This document shows positions 53,320-62,246 of a stretch of DNA of 64,000 nt, one piece after another. Within the stretch, counting starts at the first letter, position 1. The number at the start of each line of letters is the position of its first letter. The position numbers and the translations under genes are program-made. Under the pieces are notes generated by a model. The model ran no database searches, was not told the origin of the DNA, and saw only the letters and a program-made list of their open reading frames with translations. Origin of the DNA: Spirochaetia bacterium (GTDB lineage Bacteria; Spirochaetota; Spirochaetia; Treponematales; Breznakiellaceae); assembly GCA_026002045.1 (NCBI GenBank), contig BOAV01000003.1, positions 5,064 to 69,063 of the forward strand, read 5' to 3'.

Positions 53320-54288
53320 ATGGATGCAGCAGTGCCTGTTTTGAGTGAAGAAGAAGAACGGCTGATCAAAGAGATTGTAGCCTGGCTCGGGGAAAAGAAC
53401 CCCGATGAAAGGGAGATGGTACAGCAGCACATCCAACGCCTCAGGGGCCTGGGGGAAGCGGTTTTCCAATATCCTTCGGTTCGGGAATCCCATGTATTGC
53501 GGGGCGAAGCCCGTGACGGGGATAAGCTCATCGAATCTCTTTGCGCTTTTTCCGGTTCTTCACGTTTGCTTCATCTCCCCACCAAGGTTGTGGCTGCCCG
53601 CAGTTTTCTGGTGGCCAAATTTCATGCCTTTTCGATGCTTGCCCTTTTGGCCCGGGAGAACCCTGAGTATTATAAACCCCTGCGGCGTATCCTTTTTTCG
53701 GTCATCAGCACCCTGATAACCGCAGAGGTCTACCTTTCCTGCCTGGGGGACAGCGCCTTTCCCCGGAACCTCAAGCTGGGGATAGCCAACGACCTTATTG
53801 CCCTCTGGGACAGCGGCACGGACTCCCGCGCCATCCGCCATCTGCCCGCTCTGGAAACCCTCTGGACCGCCCGTGAATCGGCGCCCCCCAGCTTCGGCAC
53901 CATGGACGGTAACAGCGAACTTCTACGGATCACCATCGACATGGGGGATGACTGGCAGGATTTTCTGGTGGAGGAATCCACCAGTGACGAGGCCACCTGG
54001 GCGCTGGAGGAATTTCTTTTCAGCCTTTCCTACGAAGAACTTCAGGAGGTCCGGTCCCGGCTTATCCGTTTTGGAATCCCCGCGGTGAATTACGATGAGA
54101 TCCGCTCCTACCTGGGCCGTAAGCCCTCCTACACCATGGTGAAAGGGGCGGACATCAAAGACATCTATAACTTTTATGTTGACCGCCGGGACGCCGCCCT
54201 GTTCCGCAAAAGGACCGGCGCCTCCGGCCCCATCCATACTTTGGAAGAGCTTTACCTTAAATACCGGATTATCCTGGAGCAGAGCTAA
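53320..54288 (+). CDS. Conserved-looking hypothetical protein, 322 residues
   Basis: No family was recognised. The protein has no signal peptide or clear membrane helix. It is helical with an acidic N-terminus (LSEEEERLIKEIVAWLGEKNPDEREMVQQHIQRL), a more hydrophobic middle (about 85-145, FLVAKFHAFSMLALLA, RRILFSVISTLITAEVYLSCLG) and an acidic region about 205-240 (LRITIDMGDDWQDFLVEESTSDEATWALEEFLFSL). GGGTAGGGTG precedes the ATG. Codon use resembles its neighbours. It is flanked by convergent dCMP deaminase and a divergent esterase, so context gives no clue. Confidence 0.8.
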   Translation: MDAAVPVLSEEEERLIKEIVAWLGEKNPDEREMVQQHIQRLRGLGEAVFQYPSVRESHVLRGEARDGDKLIESLCAFSGSSRLLHLPTKVVAARSFLVAKFHAFSMLALLARENPEYYKPLRRILFSVISTLITAEVYLSCLGDSAFPRNLKLGIANDLIALWDSGTDSRAIRHLPALETLWTARESAPPSFGTMDGNSELLRITIDMGDDWQDFLVEESTSDEATWALEEFLFSLSYEELQEVRSRLIRFGIPAVNYDEIRSYLGRKPSYTMVKGADIKDIYNFYVDRRDAALFRKRTGASGPIHTLEELYLKYRIILEQS

Positions 54289-54356
54289 CACAGACACGGA
54301 GGAGGGAGGGCGTCCCACGCCCGAATGGGCGTTTCCCTTTGGAACCGGGGTTTATG

Positions 54357-54842
54357 CTATTGTTTTTCGTATTCCTGGACTTCGTTATTGAGACATTCTA
54401 ACCTGACGCCCGCCTGTTCAAACATGGATTCCGAATCCTCCGCGTCATGGTAGCGGCGCTGGCAGACCACCCGGACAATGCCGCAGTTGATGATCAGCAT
54501 GGCGCAGGTCCGGCAGGGGGTCATCCGGCAATAGAGGGTGGCCCCTTCGATGGAGATGCCCCGCTTGGCGGCCTGGCAGATGGCGTTCTGTTCCGCATGG
54601 ACGGTCCGCACACAGTGGGTGGTGATGGTTCCGTCCTCGTGGAGCATTTTTTTGAACTGGTGCCCCACTTCGTCGCAGTGGGGCAGCCCGGCAGGGGCCC
54701 CCACGTAGCCGGTTACCAGGAGCTGGTTGTCCCGGGCGATGACGCAGCCCGAACGGCCCCGGTCACAGGTGGCCCGTTTGGAAATGGCGTCACAGACCTC
54801 CATAAAGTATTCATCCCAGCTGGGCCTTTTGTATGCCGCCAT
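54357..54842 (-). CDS. comEB: dCMP deaminase-family protein
   Basis: A 161-residue zinc-dependent deaminase. The catalytic motif is VHAEQNAICQAA (His ligand and proton-shuttling Glu), the zinc Cys pair is in PCRTCAMLI, and an N-terminal block RPSWDEYFMEVCDAISKRATCDR with NQLLVTGYVGAPAGLPHCDE is typical of dCMP deaminases. The enzyme makes dUMP for thymidylate synthesis. AGGGAGGATGAA lies before the ATG. The gap to the convergent hypothetical gene upstream on the map is 68 bp. Confidence 0.93.
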   Translation of the reverse strand: MAAYKRPSWDEYFMEVCDAISKRATCDRGRSGCVIARDNQLLVTGYVGAPAGLPHCDEVGHQFKKMLHEDGTITTHCVRTVHAEQNAICQAAKRGISIEGATLYCRMTPCRTCAMLIINCGIVRVVCQRRYHDAEDSESMFEQAGVRLECLNNEVQEYEKQ

Positions 54843-54887
54843 TTCATCCTCCCTATGGGCGAAGTATGGGGCTTTTTTTGTCCTTTC

Positions 54888-55481
54888 TCAAGACCGTTGT
54901 TGGGCCAGGTCACGGAGCATCCCCGTATAGGCGCGGCTTTCGATACGGTCTTTTGAGATGCCCAGGCTGTCAAGCAGGGAGAGGAGCCGGTTCCGCCCTG
55001 CGCTTACGGTTTTTTCATCCCTGTTATTGGCGATGATCTCCAGTTCGATAAACCAACCCAGCCCTTCAACTTCGGACAGCTCCGCCCGGACAGGCGGTTC
55101 TCCGGGCAGGGTACAGTTCCAGGCCCAGCCTTTTTTCTTTTTGATGCTTCCCGGACTTAAACCGAAGCGTTCCAGCAGTTCCTCAAAGACCTTGCCATCG
55201 GTGACCTCGAATTCCCGTTCATCGTTTACTTCGATCCCATCCCGGACTTCCTTGACCTTGTAGGTAACCAGGACCCGTTCGGAACTGCGGCTATCGGCGT
55301 CAATATTCTGTTCCCGGCGCACCCTGACGCCGGAACTTCCGGCGAAGCTCCCCGGTACGGATAAAATCCAGTAGGTATCGTCTTTTTCATAAGCACATTC
55401 GTATTCACCCAGGGTGTTGAGCCGTTCTTTCAGCATGAGGGGATCATCAATCCAGGCTTTTAGTTCAATTTCAAAGGCCAT
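54888..55481 (-). CDS. CYTH-domain protein (class IV adenylate cyclase / triphosphatase)
   Basis: A 197-residue protein beginning MAFEIELKAWI, the CYTH ExExK signature, followed by charged strands lining the tunnel: GVRVRREQ, VLVTYKVKEV, EREFEV, RAELSEVEGLGWFIELEIIA. This pattern matches the class IV (CyaB) cyclase group, which also contains thiamine- or inorganic-triphosphatases. Activity therefore remains open between cAMP synthesis and triphosphate hydrolysis. No Shine-Dalgarno is seen before the ATG. It lies 45 bp downstream of an AT-rich shared promoter region and precedes comEB on the same strand. Confidence 0.87.
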   Translation of the reverse strand: MAFEIELKAWIDDPLMLKERLNTLGEYECAYEKDDTYWILSVPGSFAGSSGVRVRREQNIDADSRSSERVLVTYKVKEVRDGIEVNDEREFEVTDGKVFEELLERFGLSPGSIKKKKGWAWNCTLPGEPPVRAELSEVEGLGWFIELEIIANNRDEKTVSAGRNRLLSLLDSLGISKDRIESRAYTGMLRDLAQQRS

Positions 55482-55614
55482 ATTATTATTAATAGTAGTA
55501 TATTATAATCATCTTTGTTAATATATAAGAAAGTATTGCGCATTATAAAAAATCGGAATATATAATCCATAGCAGGATAAATAAAAAAGGCAGATCTACC
55601 GATAATGAATAAAT
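55482..55614. promoter_or_regulatory. AT-rich divergent promoter region
   Basis: For the leftward CYTH gene a TATAAT lies at about 55503-55508 (read on the minus strand). For the rightward LysM gene TTGCGC (55536-55541) and TATATA (55559-55564) are 17 bp apart. Neither gene has a Shine-Dalgarno. The base composition is far more AT-rich than the flanks. Confidence 0.5.
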
Positions 55615-56538
55615 ATGAACCATCGAAATGGTATTTTCTTTGTTTTCTTCCTCTGCGCCCTTTGTGTCTTTCCACAGGATGCGGTTCATGTGGTGGAGAA
55701 GGACGAAACGATCTACGGCATAGCCCGTTCCTTCAAGGTAAGTCCCGAGGAACTTATGAAATTTAACGGCATCGCCGATGCTTCAAAGCTCCAGGTAGGC
55801 CGGCAGCTGCGGATTCCGGGCGCTTCTGCGGGGAGTGTTCCTTCGGTTAGCGCCGCCGCCCCGGCGGTGACCTATACTGAACACCGGGTGGTAAAAAACG
55901 AAACCCTTTACAGTATCGCCCGGAACAACGGCATTACCCTTGCGGCCCTGCGGAGCGCCAATAATTTTTCCCAGGACCATGTGCTCCGGGAAGGGGAGCG
56001 CATCCGTATACCGACCGCCGGTATCGGCGGGGCCAACGGGACGAGTACAACCACGGCCGTCGGGACCGCACCGCCGCAGCCCGCTACGGTTGCGCCCGCC
56101 GGACAGCCGCAAGCGGCTCCTGCCAGACCGGCGGCAGTTCCCGTGCCTGAACCCCGGTCTACTGCGGCAAAGACAATGGATTCTTCCCTGCGCTGGCCCG
56201 TTGCGGCAAAAGAAGTTGCCTATATGACGGGGAAATTGTCCGGAGTGGTGGTGACCGGCGAAAGGTCCGAATCCGTCAAGAGCCTTACCCAGGGAACGGT
56301 GGTGTCCGCAGGGCCCTACCGCGGCTTTGGAAGGGTGGCGATAATTCAGGTTACCGGAGGTTATTTGTACGTATACGGCGGCTGTGAAAGTTTGACCGTC
56401 AAGGAAGGGGACCGGGTAGGACCCGGGACAGAGCTTGGAAAGCTGGGAATTGATGCGGTTTCACAGAAGCCCCAGCTTTTCTTCATGGTGTACCGGAACA
56501 ATACCCCCATGGACCCCTCCAAGGCGCCCCGCGCGTAG
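55615..56538 (+). CDS. NlpD-like LysM/LytM protein with degenerate peptidase site
   Basis: The 307-residue envelope protein has a signal peptide (MNHRNGIFFVFFLCALCVFPQ), two LysM peptidoglycan-binding modules (about 23-65, HVVEKDETIYGIARSFKVSPEELMKFNGI; about 85-128, HRVVKNETLYSIARNNGITLAALRSANNF), an Ala/Pro/Thr linker, and a C-terminal LytM/M23 domain (about 205-307). That domain lacks the zinc ligands: no HxxxD start, and the usual HLHFE position reads LFFMV. This is the state of amidase activators such as NlpD and EnvC. A sigma-70 gene follows, as in nlpD-rpoS. Confidence 0.88.
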   Translation: MNHRNGIFFVFFLCALCVFPQDAVHVVEKDETIYGIARSFKVSPEELMKFNGIADASKLQVGRQLRIPGASAGSVPSVSAAAPAVTYTEHRVVKNETLYSIARNNGITLAALRSANNFSQDHVLREGERIRIPTAGIGGANGTSTTTAVGTAPPQPATVAPAGQPQAAPARPAAVPVPEPRSTAAKTMDSSLRWPVAAKEVAYMTGKLSGVVVTGERSESVKSLTQGTVVSAGPYRGFGRVAIIQVTGGYLYVYGGCESLTVKEGDRVGPGTELGKLGIDAVSQKPQLFFMVYRNNTPMDPSKAPRA

Positions 56539-56619
56539 GGAAAAACCATCACTTTCATTTGAAGATGAAATTTCTTACGAATTATCAAAAAAAAATAGAA
56601 AAAAAATTGAGAAGGTGGT

Positions 56620-57660
56620 ATGATGTCAGCGAGCGTAAAGCGGAATAACAAAAAAGGAACGGTACTTCATCTTATGAATGACGGGGGAAACGACAGGATC
56701 GGGAAATCTCAAACCTCAAGGACTTCCAAAAAACCAAAACCGGCCAAAGAAACGGACCCCCTTGCGCTGTATTTCAAGCAGATTTCAAAATTTCCCCTCC
56801 TTTCTGTTCAGGAAGAACAGAGTATCGGCGAGCGGATCGTCGGAATCAGGAACACCATCAGGGAACTTGAAGAATCCTTCAGGGAAGATCCCGAGGACCC
56901 CGGCTTTAAAAAAGAAAGGGCCGCCCTGGGCAACTCCCTGCTTCTCCATAAAAACAGGATGATCAACTCCAACCTCCGTCTGGTGGTCTCCATCGCGAAA
57001 AATTACCAGCACCGGGGCCTGTCCCTGCTGGATCTTATTGATGAAGGGAACATCGGCCTCATTGAGGCGGTGGAACGTTTTGACTATACCCGGGGCTGCC
57101 GCTTTTCCACCTACGGTACCTGGTGGATCCGTCAGGCCATCATCAAGAGCATTGCCGACAAGGGCCGGGTCATCCGTATCCCCATCCACATGCTCAACAC
57201 CATCAAGAAATGCTATTTTGTGGCCAAACAGCTCACCCAGGATCTGGGCCGTGACCCCAGCGACGAGGAACTTTCCGAATATTTGGGGATAAGCGTTTCC
57301 AAGGTAAAAGAAATAGTAAAACTGTCACAGGAAACCACCAGCCTTGACACCGTTGTGGACGACGGCAACCTTACCCGGCTTGCGGACCTTATCAAGGATG
57401 ACACCCAGGCTGAACCCTTCGAGATGGTTTTTTCCATGACCCTCCAGGAAACCATGGGGGACATCCTTTCCCAGCTTTCCGAACGGGAGATGAAGATCAT
57501 CCAACTCCGTTTTGGCCTCGCGGGCGAAGGCCCCCTCACCCTGGAAGAAACAGGAAAACTGTTGGGCATTACCCGTGAGCGGGTCCGCCAGATCCAGGAA
57601 AAGGCCACCTTCAAACTGCGGAGTCTCAGGGAACTCCGCGAACTGCGCTCGGCTCCATAG
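56620..57660 (+). CDS. Sigma-70 family RNA polymerase sigma factor (RpoD/RpoS type)
   Basis: The 346-residue sigma factor has region 1.2 (DPLALYFKQISKFPLLSVQEEQSIGERI), region 2 (NLRLVVSIAKNYQHRGLSLLDLIDEGNIGLIEAVERFDYTRGCRFSTYGTWWIRQAI), region 3 (IRIPIHMLNTI) and region 4 (LSEREMKIIQLRFGL and LEETGKLLGITRERVRQIQEKA). The long RpoD-specific region 1.1 and the non-conserved insert are absent. The size is near RpoS (about 330), so it is probably an alternative, stress-type sigma rather than the housekeeping one. GAGAAGGTGG precedes ATGATG. It lies 81 bp after the NlpD-like gene. Confidence 0.92.
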   Translation: MMSASVKRNNKKGTVLHLMNDGGNDRIGKSQTSRTSKKPKPAKETDPLALYFKQISKFPLLSVQEEQSIGERIVGIRNTIRELEESFREDPEDPGFKKERAALGNSLLLHKNRMINSNLRLVVSIAKNYQHRGLSLLDLIDEGNIGLIEAVERFDYTRGCRFSTYGTWWIRQAIIKSIADKGRVIRIPIHMLNTIKKCYFVAKQLTQDLGRDPSDEELSEYLGISVSKVKEIVKLSQETTSLDTVVDDGNLTRLADLIKDDTQAEPFEMVFSMTLQETMGDILSQLSEREMKIIQLRFGLAGEGPLTLEETGKLLGITRERVRQIQEKATFKLRSLRELRELRSAP

Positions 57661-57679
57661 ACTCAAGGATCCTACATGA

Positions 57680-59623
57680 TCAGAAGAACCGTGTCAGATA
57701 CGTTGAGAACCATGGAAAGTAAGTTACCAGTATTACTACTGCGAGCTGGATCAGCAGAAATGGGAACACATAGCGGCAGATATCCACGAAGGACTTTTTG
57801 AACCGGTAGGATGCGAGGAACAGGTTGAGCCCCACCGGCGGGGTGAGGAAGCCCACTTCAAGATTTACAATAAAGATGATCCCAAGATGCACCGGATCTA
57901 CGCCGTAGGCCAGGCCCAATGGGACGATCAGGGGCAGCACGATGAGGATGGCGGAGAAGATGTCCATCAGGCAGCCCACCACCAGGAGGGCCAGGTTGAG
58001 GAGCAGGAGGAATACGTATTTGGACTGTATGGTCTGCTGCATCCATTCCGCCAAATTTGCCGGGGCGTTGGTATCGATGATGTAGAATGACAGGGATTGT
58101 GAAAGACCGAGTATGGCCAGCACCCCGCCGATGATGGGGACCGCCTTCATGAACACCGCGGGGATTTGGTTAAATTTGATATCCCGGTGTATGATTACTT
58201 CGACAATGAAAATATACAGTACCGCTGCGGCGCCGATTTCCACCGTGGAAAGGAACCCCGTAAAGTAACTTATAATAAGAAAGAAGGGAAGGAGGATTTC
58301 CAGAATCGATCCCTTAAAAGAGGAGAGCGCCCTGCGGAGATGAAAGGGTTCAACGGGGATCTTTGTTTTTACCGAAGCGATTATCCCAAAGATGATCACC
58401 GCAATGACCAGAATAACCCCGGGGATGAATCCCCCCAGAAACATATCAGTAATGTTTATCCTTTCGGAATTTCCCAGGTAACTCAGTGATGTTGATAAAT
58501 TGGCCCATACCAAAATCAGGGGAAGGCTTGGCGGGAAGAGGAGCCCGATGCTTCCCACGGAAGTGAGGAGCCCGATGGAAAATTTTTCATTATATTTACT
58601 GTGTTCCGAGAGGATCGAAAAAAGGATGCCCCCCAGCGCCAGAATCGTGACCCCCGACGCGCCGGTAAATGAGGTAAAAAAGGCGCAGATGATCACCGTG
58701 GCGATGATCATCCCCCCCGGAAGCCAGCTGAAAAGGCTGCGGAAAGTGGTGACCAGCCGTTCCCCGGCCTTGCTTTCGGACAGGAAAAATCCCACCAGGG
58801 TAAAGAGGGGGATCGCAATAATACTGTCACCGGTAAGGGCGGAATAAATATCCGTGGACACAATATCCACGGAGCTGCCGGCGGCCTCCAGAAAAAGCAG
58901 CACCAAGCCCCCCATCACCACAAAGAGGGGGGTCCCCGCCAGGGCTGACACCAGAAGAAAAACCATAGCCGGGACTTTTATATACCAGGCAATGTCGTAG
59001 AAGCTTTCCGTCAGATTATAGGCCCATTCGGGAAGATCATATTCCCAGATAAATTTGGTTATCGAGGGGAAGGAGCAAAGGGTTCCCAACAGTAATACTA
59101 ATACGGGAAATATCCGCTTCCAGCCGGAAAGACCGGTGCGGTGGGCAAAGCGGAGGGCGATGATGCCGTAACCCAGGGGGAGAACAAGTGCAAAGATCCG
59201 GTCAGGCACAAAACCGACGAGCCGTCCCGTAAGGCCGATCTTGATAAACGCAGGGCCTGTCCATGCGAGGATCGTCACAATAAATGCGGACAGCAGGTTG
59301 GTAAAAATACGGAGCCGCCGCTTTATCCTTTCACCCGAGAAATACTGCACCAGTGCGATGGAAAGGTGCGCCTCGGTCCGGGTGGTGATCATCCCTGCGA
59401 ACATCCCCGCCCATAGGAGCAGGTGGGTGATGATGCTTGAGGAGCCGGGAATCCCGATATTGACAGGCAGACCCCGGAGACTCCGTGAAATTACTTCCCA
59501 AAGGGGCAGCAGCGCCAGACCGGCAAGGGAGAAAATGCAGAATCCGTTTTCGATGTTATAGAGGATTGCTTTTATGCGGGACCGTTTTCCCGGCCCCTGA
59601 AGTTCCTGATTTTCCCCTGCCAT
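57680..59623 (-). CDS. TRAP transporter permease, fused small and large subunits (TatQ-M)
   Basis: A 647-residue membrane protein. The first about 190 residues (NGFCIFSLAGLALLPLWEVISRSLRG, LLWAGMFAGMITTRTEAHLSIALV) form the DctQ-type four-helix subunit. The remainder is the DctM-type large permease (FTLVGFFLSESKAGERLVTTFRSLFSWLPGGMIIATVIICAFFTSFTGASGVTILALGGIL; LPLIVPLGLAYGVDPVHLGIIFIVNLEVGFLTPPVGLNLFLA). Fusion of Q and M is known in TRAP systems. It should use an ion gradient to import a ligand carried by TatP. It is last in the tatT-tatP-tatQM operon. Confidence 0.93.
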   Translation of the reverse strand: MAGENQELQGPGKRSRIKAILYNIENGFCIFSLAGLALLPLWEVISRSLRGLPVNIGIPGSSSIITHLLLWAGMFAGMITTRTEAHLSIALVQYFSGERIKRRLRIFTNLLSAFIVTILAWTGPAFIKIGLTGRLVGFVPDRIFALVLPLGYGIIALRFAHRTGLSGWKRIFPVLVLLLGTLCSFPSITKFIWEYDLPEWAYNLTESFYDIAWYIKVPAMVFLLVSALAGTPLFVVMGGLVLLFLEAAGSSVDIVSTDIYSALTGDSIIAIPLFTLVGFFLSESKAGERLVTTFRSLFSWLPGGMIIATVIICAFFTSFTGASGVTILALGGILFSILSEHSKYNEKFSIGLLTSVGSIGLLFPPSLPLILVWANLSTSLSYLGNSERINITDMFLGGFIPGVILVIAVIIFGIIASVKTKIPVEPFHLRRALSSFKGSILEILLPFFLIISYFTGFLSTVEIGAAAVLYIFIVEVIIHRDIKFNQIPAVFMKAVPIIGGVLAILGLSQSLSFYIIDTNAPANLAEWMQQTIQSKYVFLLLLNLALLVVGCLMDIFSAILIVLPLIVPLGLAYGVDPVHLGIIFIVNLEVGFLTPPVGLNLFLASYRFKKSFVDICRYVFPFLLIQLAVVILVTYFPWFSTYLTRFF

Positions 59624-59626
59624 CGT

Positions 59627-60652
59627 TTAGCGGCCCTGCCGGTATTTTTGTAAAATTGCCTGAACCCTGTCGTGCATGTCTTTATTGAAAACGTTCCTGT
59701 TGATCAAATCCGGAAAATACCGCTGCAAATCCCGGTACCATTCCTGTTCCTGCGCGGGACTTGGTACATTTACTATAAGTCCGTCCTGCTGCATGGCAAT
59801 TACAGCGTCATCTTCACTTTTTTGGAAAGAATTTTCGATTTCCGTTCCCGCCTTGCGGCATATTTCCAGAAGCGGCGCCCGGTGCTTTTCGGGGATGCTC
59901 GCCCAGGCTTTTCTGCTCATCAGAATCCCACCCATGAAGGGGGCAATGTTTATTGAGCTCATATTTTTTGCTACCCGATAAAGCTGATACGCGGAGATTG
60001 CGAGAGGACTTTGATACATCGCATCAACCATACCGCTGTTGAGCTTCTGGGGTATATCGGTATAGGTTGCCGGAACCAGGTTAAAGCCCATGGTGCGGAA
60101 TGCGTCCAATAGTTCCTGTTCATCAGGACTGGTACCCAGCTTGAGGCGCCGCAAATCATCGGGGGTATACACCGGAGACCGGGAGAATATTTTTATCCAC
60201 CCCGCTTTTACCCAAACCATGTTGACATAGCCTTCCTGTTCAATGCGGGAATTCAGAAAGGGCCGTACCTCATTCAGGACCACGTCCAGTTCGTCATTAT
60301 TTTGGATCAGGAAAGGGGTACTCAGGGCCAGTATTTCCGGGGCAATGGAATTGAGGCCGAGACTGGTAAAAATGGCGGCCTGGATCTTGTCCTGCCGCAG
60401 TTTCATCAGGTAGTCCCCCTCGGAACCGGGATACTGGTGGAGTATATGGAGGGTCACCTCCCCATTGGTGGCTTTGATCCAGTCGGCGGCGATCCGGTCC
60501 AGGGTCCGCCCCCAGGGACTATTCCGGGGGAGCGCCGAGGCAAGATTGATGGTGATGGTCCGCTGGCGCTGGGCCTGGAGCAGCGCCGGGGAAGCGATGT
60601 TAAAAACAATAAGGCCCAGGATGGCAAGGTTTAACGGGATGATTTTTTTCAC
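59627..60652 (-). CDS. tatP: TRAP transporter substrate-binding protein, TatP type
   Basis: A 341-residue DctP-family periplasmic protein with a hydrophobic signal (KIIPLNLAILGLIVFNIASPALLQA). Family hallmarks are TINLASALPRNSPWGRTLDRIAADW, KLRQDKIQAAIFTSLGLNSIAPEILALSTPFLI, the ligand-binding DLRRLKLGTSPDEQELLDAFRTMGFNLVPATYTDIPQKLNSGMVDAMYQSP, and a long spine helix. It stands between tatT and tatQM, matching the T. pallidum Tp0956-0957-0958 order. The ligand is thought to be hydrophobic in that relative; here it is unknown. Confidence 0.93.
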   Translation of the reverse strand: MKKIIPLNLAILGLIVFNIASPALLQAQRQRTITINLASALPRNSPWGRTLDRIAADWIKATNGEVTLHILHQYPGSEGDYLMKLRQDKIQAAIFTSLGLNSIAPEILALSTPFLIQNNDELDVVLNEVRPFLNSRIEQEGYVNMVWVKAGWIKIFSRSPVYTPDDLRRLKLGTSPDEQELLDAFRTMGFNLVPATYTDIPQKLNSGMVDAMYQSPLAISAYQLYRVAKNMSSINIAPFMGGILMSRKAWASIPEKHRAPLLEICRKAGTEIENSFQKSEDDAVIAMQQDGLIVNVPSPAQEQEWYRDLQRYFPDLINRNVFNKDMHDRVQAILQKYRQGR

Positions 60653-60664
60653 CGGAAGCTCCTT

Positions 60665-61561
60665 TTATTCAAAATTATCGATTTCAATATCAATAAAATA
60701 ATCAGCGGCATTGTCCAGCAGGGACCGGGCCTTGCGCTGGGCAATGGTATTTACCAGCTTGTTTGCCGGATATGCCCTGATCTTCAGCGCCAGGGCGGTT
60801 TCCAGATACTTTTTAAAGGTATCATAATCCTGCTCGGGGATCGAGACCGACTGGGCATAGGAGACGTAGGGACCCGCCAGTTTCCCTCCGGATTTTTCCA
60901 GTGCCAGGCGGAAATAGGGTTCCACCCTGGTTTTATCGCCCCCCAAAGACTCAGGCAGGGAGGACAAGGCCAGGACATAGAAATCGTCCAGCGCCCCGTT
61001 GTTAAAATCCGGGTCCAGTTCGTAAGCCCGGTCAATATAGAACAGCAGATCGGGCACCCGGCGGCCCTGCCCCGGATCAAAGGGGTCCAGGGAAAAAGCG
61101 GAAAGGTAGCCCGCCGCAGTCCAGTAGAGGCTGGGGACATCCTCCTTTGTCATTTGGGCAAGGTAGGGGGCCAGGGTGTCATTGGTGGAAGAAACCTTGC
61201 CGAAGCCGGGGTACTTTTGGTCGAGTCCATCGTAGAGGATATCCGCTCCCCGGAGGTAGAATTTTTTGGCCTCTTCCAGGGCAGCCTGTCGTTCCTCGTA
61301 CTGCAAGGGGGGGAGGAATTCCGCCGGTCCCTGCACAAAGGCATTGGCGTACATCACATAGAGGGAACCCGTATCCAGGATCAGTTTTTGATCATCCGGC
61401 CGTTTTGCCAGCTTGGCCTCGCTCTTTTTGATGACGCCGGGGATGGCGGGCCCCACCATTTCCGGTGTCATACGCATCGCCATCTGGTTAATGGAACAGC
61501 CTGAACCAAGGAGCAGCACTGCCGTAAGAAAAACTAAATATAGAGAAATTCGGGGCTTCAT
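60665..61561 (-). CDS. tatT: TRAP-associated TPR-like lipoprotein TatT
   Basis: A 298-residue lipoprotein (signal ending LLLGSGC, lipid Cys22). It matches the TatT family: SINQMAMRMTPEMVGPAIPGVIKKSEAKLAKRPDDQKLILDTGSLYVMYANAFVQGPAEFLP, later YWTAAGYLSAFSLDPFDPGQGRRVPDLLFYIDRAYELDPDFNNGALDDFYVLALSSLP and the C-terminal NTIAQRKARSLLDN. T. pallidum TatT trimerises and binds TatP through helical TPR-like repeats with a pore. It is first of the TRAP operon, directly upstream of tatP. Confidence 0.93.
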   Translation of the reverse strand: MKPRISLYLVFLTAVLLLGSGCSINQMAMRMTPEMVGPAIPGVIKKSEAKLAKRPDDQKLILDTGSLYVMYANAFVQGPAEFLPPLQYEERQAALEEAKKFYLRGADILYDGLDQKYPGFGKVSSTNDTLAPYLAQMTKEDVPSLYWTAAGYLSAFSLDPFDPGQGRRVPDLLFYIDRAYELDPDFNNGALDDFYVLALSSLPESLGGDKTRVEPYFRLALEKSGGKLAGPYVSYAQSVSIPEQDYDTFKKYLETALALKIRAYPANKLVNTIAQRKARSLLDNAADYFIDIEIDNFE

Positions 61562-61640
61562 AGGTCGTTTCCCTTTCTATAAAAATAAGATTTAGACGCC
61601 GCCATACAGCGGCATACCCCATAAATATACTATATCACAA
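61562..61640 (-). promoter_or_regulatory. Probable tat operon promoter region
   Basis: Read on the minus strand this 79-bp gap contains TATAGT/TATATT boxes near 61625 and a small GC hairpin (GCCGC and GCGGC, about 61598-61613) before the tatT leader. GAAAGGGAAACGACCT precedes the tatT ATG, giving a possible AAAGGG ribosome site. The exonuclease gene ends just upstream. Confidence 0.4.
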
Positions 61641-62246
61641 TTACCCGCTTCGTGGCGATAGGCAGGCGGCCTTTTCACAGCCGGTAAAGATTTCCATGCA
61701 GAGCCGGGCATCATCCTCCGCCCGGTGGGCGCTGATCGCTTTTATTTGCAGAAAGGCCGCCAACTCCTGGAGCTTGTAGGAATTGCGGCCCGGAAAGACC
61801 CGCCGGCTCAACGCCAGGGTATCCGCGATTTTGTTGGGAAGGGCAGGGAAGGGTGGAATCCAGATCCCCCCGGCCTGCTCATGGGTCTCTTTAAGTTTTT
61901 GGTTCACAAAGCCGCAATCAAAGGGCGCGTTGTGGGCGATAATCACCGTATCCTTGATGAGGCGCAGAAAATCCGGGAAGACCGCTTCCAGGGATGGCTG
62001 TCCGGCAAGCATCTTGTCGGTGATATTGTTGACCCGGCCCGCCGCTTCCGGCATGGGGATGCCGGGGTCAATCAACACGTTAAATCGGCTGATGGGCCCC
62101 CGCCTGTCGAATTTGACCGCCCCTAACTCCACAATCGAATCCTTTTGGGCATCCAGCCCCGTGGTTTCGATGTCAAAGGCGATAAAAACCGCCCCGTCAC
62201 GATACGCTTCCAGCGCCCAGTCGTAGGATTCCATGCCGGCGCTCAT
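61641..62246 (-). CDS. DEDDh 3'-5' exonuclease (DnaQ/PolC-epsilon type)
   Basis: A 201-residue exonuclease with the DEDDh set: Asp and Glu in AFDIETTGLD (ExoI), Asp in IIAHNAPFDCGFVNQKL (ExoII), and His and Asp in SAHRAEDDARLCMEIF (ExoIII). It resembles the proofreading epsilon subunit or a stand-alone RNase T/oligoribonuclease-like enzyme; no extra domain for polymerase binding is visible. Its ATG overlaps the preceding gene's stop (TAATG). A second in-frame ATG four codons later is possible. Confidence 0.9.
   Translation of the reverse strand: MSAGMESYDWALEAYRDGAVFIAFDIETTGLDAQKDSIVELGAVKFDRRGPISRFNVLIDPGIPMPEAAGRVNNITDKMLAGQPSLEAVFPDFLRLIKDTVIIAHNAPFDCGFVNQKLKETHEQAGGIWIPPFPALPNKIADTLALSRRVFPGRNSYKLQELAAFLQIKAISAHRAEDDARLCMEIFTGCEKAACLSPRSG

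Noticed and set aside
55615..56538. Active M23 endopeptidase
   Set aside because: The LytM domain lacks the His and Asp zinc ligands, so it is described as an NlpD-like activator.
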